Positions 44,600-53,126 of a stretch of 64,000 nt of DNA are shown piece by piece. Source of the DNA: Actinospineispora acaciae DSM 45401 (GTDB lineage: Bacteria; Actinomycetota; Actinomycetes; Mycobacteriales; Pseudonocardiaceae); contig NZ_JIAI01000011.1 in assembly GCF_000620785.1 (NCBI RefSeq), positions 186,001 through 250,000 of the forward strand, written 5' to 3'. The notes beneath the pieces were generated by a model. That model saw nothing but the letters and a program-made list of their open reading frames with translations. It ran no database searches and was not told the origin of the DNA. Each line of letters opens with the position of its first letter. Position 1 is the first letter of the stretch. A program made the position numbers and the translations under genes.

Positions 44600-44784
44600 G
44601 TGACCGCGTGCTGTCGGTCGTCGTGCCCGGCGCCGACGCCGTCGCCTCGACGGCCGCGGATGACGTACACATCAATGTTTGCTGGTGCGATTATCAGTGC
44701 CCGATTTTCGTGCCGGAGAGGCAGTGTTGCTGCTACGATGGTTGCGAAAAGGTGCACTGTCAGCCGTGTGATCGTCGCTGCTAG
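44575..44784 (+). CDS. Cysteine-rich precursor peptide C (10 Cys)
   Basis: The 69-residue peptide is a sister of peptide B: leader MLGLVERLSDRVL, P18, A22-V23-A24; Cys at 36, 38, 42, 51, 52, 53, 57, 62, 65 and 69. VCWC, QCCC and VHCQPC-x3-C line up with B, while the loops between differ freely, the usual pattern of fast-evolving disulfide-rich peptides. AAAGGAGA lies 5-6 bp before the ATG. After predicted cleavage at A24 the core is 45 residues. It is followed by two hairpin repeats, remnants of mauD and the ABC exporter. Confidence 0.82.
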   Translation: MLGLVERLSDRVLSVVVPGADAVASTAADDVHINVCWCDYQCPIFVPERQCCCYDGCEKVHCQPCDRRC

Positions 44785-44833
44785 CCGCGGCGGCCTCTCT
44801 TGCCACTCGCTCGTGAGTGACTGTTCATGATGT

Positions 44834-44874
44834 CGGCTTGTCGGGTCGGTCAGGTCGGCCGGCCCGACAAGCCG
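44834..44874 (+). promoter_or_regulatory. Hairpin 2 of the repeated block
   Basis: CGGCTTGTCGGG (44834-44845) and CCCGACAAGCCG (44863-44874) make a perfect 12-bp stem with a 17-nt loop. No T-tract. Same GTTCATGATGTCGGCTTGTC lead-in as the other two copies. Confidence 0.7.
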
Positions 44875-44925
44875 TGGCAAAGCGCCGCGAGGGGCGGAGA
44901 CCTCATCGAGAGGGTTAGCGAGCTG

Positions 44926-44952
44926 AGGTTTTCTGTTTCCGCATTGGTGTAG
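44926..44952 (+). pseudogene. mauD 5' remnant, second copy
   Basis: The codons read F-S-V-S-A-L-V and then a stop, matching F-V-V-S-A-L-V of the intact mauD-like start. It follows hairpin 2 at a similar distance as the intact gene follows hairpin 1, so it is a decayed copy of the same unit. Confidence 0.5.
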
Positions 44953-44997
44953 GAGGGCATGTCGATTTCGCTGATGGGTCATTGTTCATGATGTCGT

Positions 44998-45028
44998 CTT
45001 GTCGGGGCGGTGTCATCGCCCCGACAAG
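44998..45028 (+). promoter_or_regulatory. Hairpin 3 of the repeated block
   Basis: CTTGTCGGGGCG (44998-45009) and CGCCCCGACAAG (45017-45028) form a perfect 12-bp stem with a 7-nt loop, again after GTTCATGATGTCG. It precedes the third mauD start and the ABC exporter. Confidence 0.7.
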
Positions 45029-45060
45029 GCCGTGACACCTCACCGAGAGGGGCAGATGGA

Positions 45061-45129
45061 ATGGGGTTTGTCGCTTCCGCGTTGGTGGTCCATGCGTTTG
45101 GGCGTCTGACCGCGACGGCCACGGCATGA
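45061..45129 (+). pseudogene. mauD 5' remnant, third copy, overlapping the exporter start
   Basis: A 22-codon frame begins M-G-F-V-A-S-A-L-V-V, nearly the same ten residues as the intact mauD-like protein, then leaves the homology and stops. Its TGA overlaps the ATG of the ABC exporter (ATGA), so it may now serve as a leader that couples translation of the exporter. Confidence 0.6.
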
Positions 45130-46991
45130 CAGCGGCCGAGGCGGCGGCGAGGGTATCGACGCGCGAGTCGATCGCGCGGATGGCCGCCGCGGTGGAGTTG
45201 GGCTGGCGGGCGTGTCCGTTGGTTCTGCTCGGCCAGGTTGCGGTGGCGGTGGTGGGTGCCGTGGTGCCGGTGGCGGTGGCGTGGTTGACCAAGGTGGCGC
45301 TGGACGGGGTGGTGGCGGGCGCGGGCTGGGGTTGGCTGCTGGGCGTGGCGGCCGGACTGGCGGCCGCTGGTGTGGTGACCGCGGTGGTGCCTCAGGTAGA
45401 TCGGTTCTTTGGCCAGGAGATGTCCCGTGCGATCGGCTTGTTGGGCATGGACCGGCTGTATCGGGCGGTGGATCGGTTCGTGGGGCTGGGCCGGTTCGAG
45501 GACCCGGAGTTTCATGATCGGTTGCGGCTTGCCCGCAGCTCTGGCCAGTCCGGTCCCAGTGATGTGTTGCAGGCTGGGATCGGGGTCTGCCGGGGTGTGC
45601 TCACGGGCGTCGGTTTCGTGGGCTCGCTGTTGGTGGTGAGCCCGGCGATGACCGTGGCCGTGCTGTTGTGCGCGGTTCCGGCGGTGTGGGCGGAGCGGGC
45701 GGTGACGCGGCGGCGCGCCTCGATGATGTGGGAGATCAGCCCGGGGATGCGCCGGGAGCTGTTCTATTCGGTGTTGCTGGGCGAGGTGCGGGCGGCCAAA
45801 GAGGTGCGGCTGTTCGGCATCGGGGAGTTCCTGCGGCGGCGGATGCTGGCCGAGCGTGGCGCGGCCAACCTCGCCCAGCGGCGGATCGACCTGCGTGACC
45901 TGTGGACGCAGGGTGCGCTGACGTTGCTGCTCGCGGTGGTGGCCGGGGCGGGCTTGGTCTGGGCGGTGGCGGCGGCCCGCGACGGGCGGCTGTCGGTGGG
46001 TGACGTGGCGATGTTCGTGGCCGCCGTGGCCGGCGCGCAGGGTGCGGTGTCGCAGGTGGTGTCGAGCTACGCGCTCGCCCGCCAGGCGATGTTGATGTTC
46101 GAGCATTTCCTCGCGGTGCTGCGGGTGGGGCCGGAGCTGCCGCTGGCCGCCGCGCCGACTCCGACCCCCGCGTTGCGGGGCGGGATCGAGTTCGACGATG
46201 TGTGGTTCCGCTACGCCCCGGAGCATCCGTGGGTGCTGCGCGGGGTCAGCCTGAGGATTCCGCATGGCGAGGCGGTCGCCCTGGCCGGGGTCAACGGCGC
46301 GGGCAAGACCACGATCGTCAAGCTGCTGTGCCGGTTCTACGACCCCACGCGGGGGGCGATCCGGTGGGACGGGGTGGACCTGCGCGACATGGCGCCCGAC
46401 GAGCTGCGCGCCCGCATGGGGGCGGTGTTCCAGGACTTCATGGAGTACGACCTGACCGCGGCCGAGAACGTCGGTATCGGGGACGTGAGCGCCATCGACG
46501 ACCGGCCGCGACTGCACCAGGCGGCTCGGCTCGCCGGCGTGCACGAGACCCTGTCCGACCTGCCCCGGGGTTACGACACGCTGCTGAGCAGGATGTTCGC
46601 CGGCGCAACGGGGAATGGGCAGGGTGATTCCGAGGTCGGGGTCAACCTGTCGACGGGGCAGTGGCAACGGGTGGCGTTGGCACGGGCGGTGTTCAAGGAC
46701 GGCCCCGACCTGCTCATTCTCGACGAACCCAGCTCCGGGCTGGACGCGGAGGCCGAGCACCAGGTCCACACCATGCTGCGCTCGCTGCGCGCCGGGCGCA
46801 CCAGCCTGCTGATCTCGCACCGGCTCGGCGCCGTTCGAGACGCCGACCGCATCGTCGTCGTGGCCGACGGCCGGATCGCCGAGGAAGGCGCCCATGCCGA
46901 GCTCATGGCACGGGGCGGTCGCTATGCCCGGATGTTCACCCTGCAGGCCGAGGGCTATCGGGACGAGGTGGCGGATGTCGCGCCGGGATGA
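45126..46991 (+). CDS. ABC exporter half-transporter (membrane domain + ATPase)
   Basis: The 621-residue protein has an N-terminal six-helix export domain and a C-terminal ATPase with Walker A GVNGAGKTT (K394), Q-loop VFQDF, signature LSTGQWQRVALARA (T instead of G), Walker B LLILDEPSSGLD and the switch His in ISHRLG. There is no C39 peptidase domain, so leader removal must be done by another enzyme; the two S26 proteases nearby fit. It follows the peptide C unit and is the obvious exporter for the Cys-rich peptides. It works as a homodimer in the family. Confidence 0.9.
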   Translation: MTAAEAAARVSTRESIARMAAAVELGWRACPLVLLGQVAVAVVGAVVPVAVAWLTKVALDGVVAGAGWGWLLGVAAGLAAAGVVTAVVPQVDRFFGQEMSRAIGLLGMDRLYRAVDRFVGLGRFEDPEFHDRLRLARSSGQSGPSDVLQAGIGVCRGVLTGVGFVGSLLVVSPAMTVAVLLCAVPAVWAERAVTRRRASMMWEISPGMRRELFYSVLLGEVRAAKEVRLFGIGEFLRRRMLAERGAANLAQRRIDLRDLWTQGALTLLLAVVAGAGLVWAVAAARDGRLSVGDVAMFVAAVAGAQGAVSQVVSSYALARQAMLMFEHFLAVLRVGPELPLAAAPTPTPALRGGIEFDDVWFRYAPEHPWVLRGVSLRIPHGEAVALAGVNGAGKTTIVKLLCRFYDPTRGAIRWDGVDLRDMAPDELRARMGAVFQDFMEYDLTAAENVGIGDVSAIDDRPRLHQAARLAGVHETLSDLPRGYDTLLSRMFAGATGNGQGDSEVGVNLSTGQWQRVALARAVFKDGPDLLILDEPSSGLDAEAEHQVHTMLRSLRAGRTSLLISHRLGAVRDADRIVVVADGRIAEEGAHAELMARGGRYARMFTLQAEGYRDEVADVAPG

Positions 46992-47009
46992 GAACAAAGG
47001 GGAGTAGCC

Positions 47010-47552
47010 GTGGGTTATGTCGTCGTTTCCTGTCGGGCGTTGCTGGCGCTGGTGTTTCTGGCGGCGGTGGTGAGCAAGGTCCGGAGTAGGGCCGCGTTCG
47101 CGGAGTTCGCCGAGCCGCTGCGGAGGCTGCGGCTGGTGTCGGGGAGCTGGGTGCGGCCGGTCGCGGTCGCGGTCGTCGTGGCCGAGGCCGCGGTGCCGGT
47201 GGTGCTAGCCGTCCCGGCGACGGTGACCGCCGGGTTCGTGCTGGCCGGGGCCGTGTTGGTGGTCTTCATGGCGGCGATCACGGTTAGCATGCGGCGCGGC
47301 ACGGCGGTGCCATGCCCCTGCTTCGGATCGGCCGCGGCGACGCCGCTGGGTGCTCGGCACGTCGTCCGCAACGCGCTGCTGCTCGCGGTGGCCGTGGCGG
47401 GTGGAGCCGGCTCGCTGACCGGCGACCCGGGCGCCGTCCAACCCGCCGGCGTGTTGATCTGCCTCTCGGCAGCGGCGGTGCTCGCGCTGATGGTCGTGCG
47501 GTTCGACGACCTGGTCGAGCTGTACAGCACCACATCCACCGCCCAGCACTGA
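47010..47552 (+). CDS. MauE/DoxX-like membrane redox protein
   Basis: The 180-residue protein has four or five membrane helices and a CPCFG motif (C102-x-C104) in the loop after helix 3, plus a Cys near the N-terminus (C8). These are the marks of MauE, which passes electrons or disulfides across the membrane together with MauD. MauE is known from methylamine dehydrogenase maturation; here it stands between an ABC exporter and an S26 protease. GTG start after GGGGAGT. Confidence 0.85.
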   Translation: MGYVVVSCRALLALVFLAAVVSKVRSRAAFAEFAEPLRRLRLVSGSWVRPVAVAVVVAEAAVPVVLAVPATVTAGFVLAGAVLVVFMAAITVSMRRGTAVPCPCFGSAAATPLGARHVVRNALLLAVAVAGGAGSLTGDPGAVQPAGVLICLSAAAVLALMVVRFDDLVELYSTTSTAQH

Positions 47553-47566
47553 CGGTGGGGACCTTG

Positions 47567-48013
47567 ATGAGAATAGGCGCCTTGGTGGGCTTCACCGTGC
47601 TCGTGCTGGCCGGCGTCGGACTGGCGATGGCCGCATACCTCGCCCGCTACACCTTTCTCGTGGTCACCGTTCGCGGGATCAGCATGGAACCGACCCTCCA
47701 CGACGGCGACCGCATACTGGTGCGGCGAAAATCGGCGGCAAGCATCCGCCGAGGCGAAATCGCTGTCGTCATGGCCGGCATCGATCCGCCCGGCCACCTC
47801 GGATACGCGGTGAAACGCGTCGCGGCGTTACCCGGTGAAATCGTGCCACCGGCCGGATTCGACTCGGCGACGGGAATCGAGCCGGGCGCCACGGTGCCGG
47901 CCCAGAGCGTCGTGCTCATAGGCGACAACCGCGATCACAGCCACGACTCGCGCCAGCGCGGCTTCTATCACGCCACCACCATTCTCGGCACCATGGTTCG
48001 GAAGATGCCGTGA
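47567..48013 (+). CDS. S26 signal-peptidase-like protease, second copy
   Basis: The 148-residue protein has one membrane helix (LVGFTVLVLAGVGLAMAAYLA), Ser39 in RGISMEPTLHDGD, Lys83 in YAVKRVAALPGE and IGDNRDHSHDSR. All catalytic boxes of type I signal peptidases are present. It is related to the protease at 41743-42186 but clearly diverged, which may reflect two substrate sets (peptides B/C versus A/D). It follows MauE by 14 bp in the same operon. Confidence 0.9.
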   Translation: MRIGALVGFTVLVLAGVGLAMAAYLARYTFLVVTVRGISMEPTLHDGDRILVRRKSAASIRRGEIAVVMAGIDPPGHLGYAVKRVAALPGEIVPPAGFDSATGIEPGATVPAQSVVLIGDNRDHSHDSRQRGFYHATTILGTMVRKMP

Positions 48014-48029
48014 CGAAACCCTACGTTCC

Positions 48030-49253
48030 GTGAGCCTGGGTGAGGCGGTGGCGTCCGCGCTGCGCAGCCTGCGCAGCAACCGACTGCGCTCGACGCTCAC
48101 CACCGTCGGCATCGTCATCGGCACCGCTGCGGTGATCGCCCTGGTGGCCCTGGGCAACGGGATGAAGGCCGGCTTCGACGAGCAGTTCAGCCGGCTGGCC
48201 AACCAGATCACCATCAGCAAGCTGTCCCGCGACGAGCCCGGTGAGGCCAAGCCGAAGGAGCTGACCGACTCCGACGTCGAGGCGCTGCGGGACCCCCACC
48301 GGACCCCGCACGTCGCCTCGGTCACCCCGATGATCATCGGCAGCGCCACGCTCACCGTCGACCAGCAACACAGCTCGGCGGCCGTGATCGGCACCACCGT
48401 CGACTACCCCCGCGCGACGAACCGAGCGGTGGCCGTGGGCACCTGGTTCGACCGGGCTCAGCAGCAGGGCAACGCCAAGCTGGCGGTGCTAGGCCAGAAC
48501 ACCGTCGCCGCTCTGTGGGGACCTGACACCGACCTCGGCCGGGCGCTCGGGGCGAACATCCGGGTCGGCCGCATACCGTTCAAGGTGATCGGCGTGGCCG
48601 CCCGCGACGGCCAGCAGGACGACGCCATCCTCATGCCGCTCGGCACCGCGCGGGCGTTCCTGTTCGGCGCCGAAAAGCCGATCGGCCAGGTCATCGTCAC
48701 CGCCACCGAGGCCGCCACCGTGCCCGCCGCCACCGAGGAACTGACCGCGGTGCTCGATGACCGGCACCGCACCAAGGACCCGACCAAGCGCGACTTCCGC
48801 ATACAAACCATGCAGCAGATGCTCCGCCAGTACGGCCAGTCCCTGACCTCGCTGACCATCTTCGTCGCCGCGCTGGCCGCGATCTCGCTCATCGTGGGCG
48901 GCATCGGAGTCGCCAACATCATGCTGGTCGTGGTCACCGAAAGAACCCGCGAAATCGGCATCCGCAAAGCCGTCGGCGCCCCGCGAGGGTCCATTCTCCG
49001 ACAGTTCCTCATCGAAGCGATCACGTTGACCGGGCTCGGCGGCCTGGCCGGCGTGACCCTCGGACTGGCTTTCTCCTATGCCGGTCGGTTCGTGCTGCCG
49101 ATGGTCGCCCCTGACTTCCCGCCGCCGCTGCCCACCGCGGTGCCGCCACTCACCGCATTCGGAGTCAGCTTGATCATCGGTCTCACCGCCGGCCTCTACC
49201 CGGCCAACCGCGCCGCCCGACTGCACCCCATCCAGGCCCTCCGCTTCGAATAG
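48030..49253 (+). CDS. FtsX/MacB-type ABC permease
   Basis: The 407-residue permease has one N-terminal helix (ALRSLRSNRLRSTLTTVGIVIGTAAVIALVALG), a large extracytoplasmic MacB_PCD domain, and three C-terminal helices with GGIGVANIMLVVVTERTREIGIRKAVGAPRGSILRQFL, all typical of MacB/FtsX permeases. These use mechanical force on the outside of the membrane, for example to push out peptides or lipids. No LolD/MacB ATPase gene is adjacent. GTG start, 16 bp after the S26 gene; probably the last gene of the operon. Confidence 0.87.
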   Translation: MSLGEAVASALRSLRSNRLRSTLTTVGIVIGTAAVIALVALGNGMKAGFDEQFSRLANQITISKLSRDEPGEAKPKELTDSDVEALRDPHRTPHVASVTPMIIGSATLTVDQQHSSAAVIGTTVDYPRATNRAVAVGTWFDRAQQQGNAKLAVLGQNTVAALWGPDTDLGRALGANIRVGRIPFKVIGVAARDGQQDDAILMPLGTARAFLFGAEKPIGQVIVTATEAATVPAATEELTAVLDDRHRTKDPTKRDFRIQTMQQMLRQYGQSLTSLTIFVAALAAISLIVGGIGVANIMLVVVTERTREIGIRKAVGAPRGSILRQFLIEAITLTGLGGLAGVTLGLAFSYAGRFVLPMVAPDFPPPLPTAVPPLTAFGVSLIIGLTAGLYPANRAARLHPIQALRFE

Positions 49254-49261
49254 TCGACCGC

Positions 49262-52261
49262 TCAGTCCGTTCGCCGTAAGCAGGAACGGGCGAGGGCCGC
49301 GGCCGAGGCCGCGGAAAGTTGCGAGCCTCGCGCCGCGGCGGCGTCGAAACGGACGGCGCCGAGGCTCGCGGCCAGTCGGGCCGTGCGCTCGGCGCTCAAG
49401 GACGGGGGCCTGCGGGCCGCGACGAGGTAGTAGTACAGGGCCGCGGCTTCGCTCTCGGCGCCCAACCGGATGAGCAACCGGATGATGTAGCGCAGACACA
49501 ACCAGAGTTGCGTCCGGTCCCCGACTAGGTCGCAGTGATCCAGAACGTCGAGCAGCATCCGGGCGGCGACCGCCGGATCGCCGTGCACCGCACGGATGGA
49601 CCCGGCCTCCATGAGCGCGGACCCCTGCCAGAAGAAGTTCCTGACCGACGCGGCCAGCGCCGCGGCCTCATCGAGCTGCAGCAGGGCCCGGTCGGGGTCG
49701 GACCTCTTGAGCACCAGGCCGAGCGCGTAGCGGGCCATCGACAGGGCGGTCGGGTTTCCTGTCGACATGGCGACCTCGACCGACTCCATCGCGCACGCCA
49801 GGCCAAGCTCTGGGACATGGCGAGCCGCCTGGCAGACGGCCGACCTGTGCAGCGTGTCAGCCAAGCGGATGGGGTCGTTGACCCGGCGGGCCAGGGCGAC
49901 CTGGGACGAATAGTGGTCCAAGGCCGTGTCGACGTCGTCCTCGTAGAGCGCGACGTCCGCGGCCACGTCGGCCGGATAGGCAAAGCGAGCGGTCCCTCGA
50001 CCGGGGACGCGCCCACCCGCGCGCGCGGCTAGCTTCCGAGCGCGCGCCGAGTCCCCGACCCCCCACGCGTCGCGGGCCGCGGCACCCAGGGCCGCGACGT
50101 AGAGCGGATGGTCCTCGTGGGCCAGCGAGAGCGCCTGCTCGGCCCACGCGAATGCCTCCCAGCCCAGCCGGGCCTGAACCAGCTCGGGCAGCGATGTCAC
50201 CAGCCGCATCGCCAGATCGGCGTTCCGGTCGGCGATCGCCCGATGGAACGCCATTCGCAGGTTGTCCGCGTCCGGAAGAACGCGGTCGATCCACATCCGC
50301 TCATCCGGGCACTGCACACCCCGTGCGGCCCGCTCCGCCACGGCCACGAAATGCTCGGCATGCCGCCGTGCGAGCGATCCATCCGAGGACAGGCGGTCTC
50401 GTCCGTAGGCGCGCAACGTCTCCAGGAGGCGGTAGCGCGTGCCGCCCAGGCCCCTCTCCGCCACCACCATCGACTTGGCCACCAACGCGGCGAGCAGGTC
50501 TAGGGTGTCGGCCTCGGTCCGCTCCGGCTCGGCGCACACGGCGTGCACCGCGGCCAGGTCCGCGCTGCCCGCGAAGACCGAGAGCCGGTCGAAGAGCCGC
50601 TGCTCTGGCTCGCAGAGCAGGCGATAGGACCAGTCGATCGCGGTCGTGAGGCTCTGGTGGCGCGGCTCGGCCATGCGGGACCTGGACGCGAGCAGACGCT
50701 TGTCGGTGAGCCGATCGGCCACCTCCGCCGCGGTCATCACCGGTATCCGGGCGGCGGCCAGCTCGATCGCGAGCGGCAGGCCGTCGAGGCGCCGACAGAT
50801 CTGCGCGACGTGGGCCTTGATCTCACGGTCGGGATGAAAGCTCGGACAGACGGCCCGCGCCCGCCGCACGAAAAGCGCTGTCGCGTCCTCCGAGGCCAGC
50901 GGCGGTACCGGCCAGACTCGCTCGCCCTGCACTCCCAACGCCTCGCGACTCGTGGCGAGCACGACGACCTTTGGACAGCGCGAGACGACGTTCGCGAGCA
51001 ACCGCGACGCCTCGTCCAGTACGTGCTCGCAGTTGTCCATGACCAGCAGCAGCTTGCGGGGACTCAGATACTCGATCAGGGACTGTTCGATCGTCAGGCC
51101 GTGGCGCTGCTCCACGTGGAGCGCCACGGCCACGGCGCGGCCGACGGAACCGCCGTCGGGGACCGGCGCGAGCTCGCACACCCACACGCCGTCCGGAAAG
51201 TGGGGCTGGTCCTGCTGGGCCACCTCGAGCGCGAGCCGGGACTTGCCGACACCGCCGACGCCGGTGAGCGTCACCAACGGGGCCTCGCGCATGGCCGTGA
51301 TCACTCGCTTGATCTCCACACGCCGACCGACCAGGACGCCGGCGGTGCGGAGCAGGCCGCTGGGGAGCGTGGGGCCCGGCCATGCCGCTGCGGACGGGTC
51401 CGCCCACGTCCGCTGCCGTTCGCCCTGGTCCGGATCCGCGGTGCGGTCATCGAGGAGCCGCGGCCGTCCCTTGTCGGCTCGTTGTGGAGTGTCGGCATCG
51501 TCGGTGAGGACGCGCGACTGCATGGCCCGCAGGTCCCGACCTGGACCGATGCCCAGCTCGTCGACCAGCTTGCGATGGATCTCCGTGTAGAGGTCCAGGG
51601 CCTCCGCGGTGCGCCCACTTCGGTGCAGTGCCAACATGAGCTGCGCGGTGAACCGTTCACGGAAGGGATGCTCCGCGCAGGCCAGGCGCAGTTCGGCCAC
51701 GATCTTGTCGTGCTGACCGGCGGCCAGCTCGGCTTCGAACAGCTCCTCCAGCGCGACTATGCGGTGTTCGTCCAGGCCACGCCGTTCCTGCGCGGCAAGC
51801 TCGAGGGTCACCCCACCGAGCGCGGGTCCGCTCCACAGGGCGACCGCGGCACGCAGCCGTGCGGCCGCGGCCTGAGCACGGCCGGCCCGTAGGTCGATCC
51901 GCCCCCTGGCCACCGCCTCGGTGAAGATCTGCAGGTCGAGCTGGCCAGGAGCGACATTCATCTGGTAGCCGCCACCAGCGCGGAGAATCACCCCATGGCC
52001 GAGCAGCGCCCGCAGCTCCGAGATATAGACACGCAGCCGTCCCTTGACACTCTGGGGCGGTTGTTCCCCCCACACGAGAGCGAATAGCCGCTCCTCGGTC
52101 ACCACCCGGTTCGGATGCAGCAGAAGGACCGCAAGAACCGACAGCAGCTTCGGCGCACCGACCGACAACACGCCACCCTCGCCGGAAGCGGTAACCGGGC
52201 CGAGCAGCCGATAGATCGGGCGAGGCGATTCGGCTATATGATGTATTGATATAGCAGTCAC
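49262..52261 (-). CDS. AfsR-like SARP-NB-ARC-TPR regulator
   Basis: The ~999-residue regulator starts with a SARP winged helix (LLSVLAVLLLHPNRVVTEERLFALVWGEQPPQSVKGRLRVYISELRALLG) and BTAD domain. An NB-ARC ATPase follows (Walker A TGVGGVGKSRLA, LLVMDNCEHVLDEASR, LPLAIELAAARI), and the rest is helical TPR-like repeats. AfsR-type proteins integrate signals and activate secondary-metabolite clusters. A GTG at 52261 preceded by AGGGGAAAG was chosen; the frame is open a little further up. It is convergent with the FtsX permease and divergent from peptide D, and probably controls the peptide genes. Confidence 0.88.
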   Translation of the reverse strand: MTAISIHHIAESPRPIYRLLGPVTASGEGGVLSVGAPKLLSVLAVLLLHPNRVVTEERLFALVWGEQPPQSVKGRLRVYISELRALLGHGVILRAGGGYQMNVAPGQLDLQIFTEAVARGRIDLRAGRAQAAAARLRAAVALWSGPALGGVTLELAAQERRGLDEHRIVALEELFEAELAAGQHDKIVAELRLACAEHPFRERFTAQLMLALHRSGRTAEALDLYTEIHRKLVDELGIGPGRDLRAMQSRVLTDDADTPQRADKGRPRLLDDRTADPDQGERQRTWADPSAAAWPGPTLPSGLLRTAGVLVGRRVEIKRVITAMREAPLVTLTGVGGVGKSRLALEVAQQDQPHFPDGVWVCELAPVPDGGSVGRAVAVALHVEQRHGLTIEQSLIEYLSPRKLLLVMDNCEHVLDEASRLLANVVSRCPKVVVLATSREALGVQGERVWPVPPLASEDATALFVRRARAVCPSFHPDREIKAHVAQICRRLDGLPLAIELAAARIPVMTAAEVADRLTDKRLLASRSRMAEPRHQSLTTAIDWSYRLLCEPEQRLFDRLSVFAGSADLAAVHAVCAEPERTEADTLDLLAALVAKSMVVAERGLGGTRYRLLETLRAYGRDRLSSDGSLARRHAEHFVAVAERAARGVQCPDERMWIDRVLPDADNLRMAFHRAIADRNADLAMRLVTSLPELVQARLGWEAFAWAEQALSLAHEDHPLYVAALGAAARDAWGVGDSARARKLAARAGGRVPGRGTARFAYPADVAADVALYEDDVDTALDHYSSQVALARRVNDPIRLADTLHRSAVCQAARHVPELGLACAMESVEVAMSTGNPTALSMARYALGLVLKRSDPDRALLQLDEAAALAASVRNFFWQGSALMEAGSIRAVHGDPAVAARMLLDVLDHCDLVGDRTQLWLCLRYIIRLLIRLGAESEAAALYYYLVAARRPPSLSAERTARLAASLGAVRFDAAAARGSQLSAASAAALARSCLRRTD

Positions 52262-52925
52262 CTTTCCCCTGTCCCCCACAAGAGAATAGGACGGTTGACA
52301 AGCAGCACTTGTCACGCGTCAGCGCGGGTGGTGGAGCGGAGGGGCACGTTCGAGGGCCGCAGGGCGGTCGGGGCCGTGCCGTGCCAGCGGGGTCGCCGCT
52401 GGGGTGGGCATGCTGGCGCCCTCGGCGAGGTTCCGACTGCATCCGCCCGGTGGGGTGTTGGTCTCGGCTGGGTTGAGACGTTGATCATGGCTTCGGCGGC
52501 GTGAGCGATGTCATCGAGACCACCGGACAACAATGCGACGACGCCGCGATCTCAATCAACACGCCGATCCGACCGGTCGGCGGCGCTGGTGGCTGCTCGC
52601 GCGATGTCACACCCACCGTGGAGGAGTACCAGCGTCAGGAAACCGCCAACACAGGGGATAAAGATCTACCCGGAGTGCTAGACAGGGCGCATGACCCCGA
52701 AAGAGGGCAAATACCTTCTGGTCTAGCCCTGTATCTTCCGCGAATAGTGCCGCATTGGGATCATACGACGCCTCAGGCGCGATCCGAGTCGCACCGAAAG
52801 TCCAGGTCAGCGACTCGAATGCAGGCCACCCGGAGGCATTGATTCCTCGTGGCTGTCGTCCAGGTCCGCTCCAGTGAAGGAAGCTAGACTGACGTAGTAC
52901 CTACCGATCAGGAAAGAGGAAGCTG
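52262..52925. other. Intergenic region between the AfsR-like gene and peptide D
   Basis: No gene could be supported in these ~660 bp. Weak open frames exist on both strands without ribosome sites or motifs. The right part is richer in A/T and ends with AGGAAAGAGGAAGCTG before peptide D, so promoters for both divergent genes must be here. GTCCAGGTC occurs twice (near 52800 and 52860) and could be a regulator site. Confidence 0.4.
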
Positions 52926-53126
52926 ATGGTTGCAATTCTTCACAAGTTTGCGGACCGGATGTTGGCCGGGCTGGTGCCGAACACGGTCGCGAGCGCATCC
53001 GTGTGCACCCCTGAATGGTGGTGTTCGACCGTTGTTTGTACTATAACCGGCTGGACGTTCTTCCGCTACCGCGTGGATCGTAATTGCAACCTCATTGACA
53101 AGCAGTGTAATTGCCCTTTGACGTAA
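52926..53126 (+). CDS. Cysteine-rich precursor peptide D (6 Cys)
   Basis: The 66-residue peptide shares nearly its whole leader with peptide A 12 kb away (H6-K7, DRML, GLVPNTVA at 15-22, A22-S23-A24). The core has Cys at 27, 33, 38, 54, 61 and 63, enough for three disulfides, and is rich in Trp, Phe and Tyr in the middle. CST-x2-C and C-x6-C-x-C line up with peptide A. AAGAGGAAGCTG precedes the ATG. The second mauD-like gene is 272 bp downstream, repeating the peptide-mauD pairing of the B/C block. Confidence 0.78.
   Translation: MVAILHKFADRMLAGLVPNTVASASVCTPEWWCSTVVCTITGWTFFRYRVDRNCNLIDKQCNCPLT

Noticed and set aside
43405..44784. Methylamine dehydrogenase light chains
   Set aside because: The peptides are about half the size, lack the tryptophan pair that makes TTQ, and no large subunit is present.
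52312..52533. Small minus-strand frame possibly from a transposase end
   Set aside because: Only a weak resemblance over about 20 residues; not enough to support a call.
40428..53126. Lanthipeptide, sactipeptide or thiopeptide cluster
   Set aside because: No LanB/LanC/LanM, YcaO or radical SAM enzyme is in the region; the only radical SAM gene is pqqE, 24 kb away.
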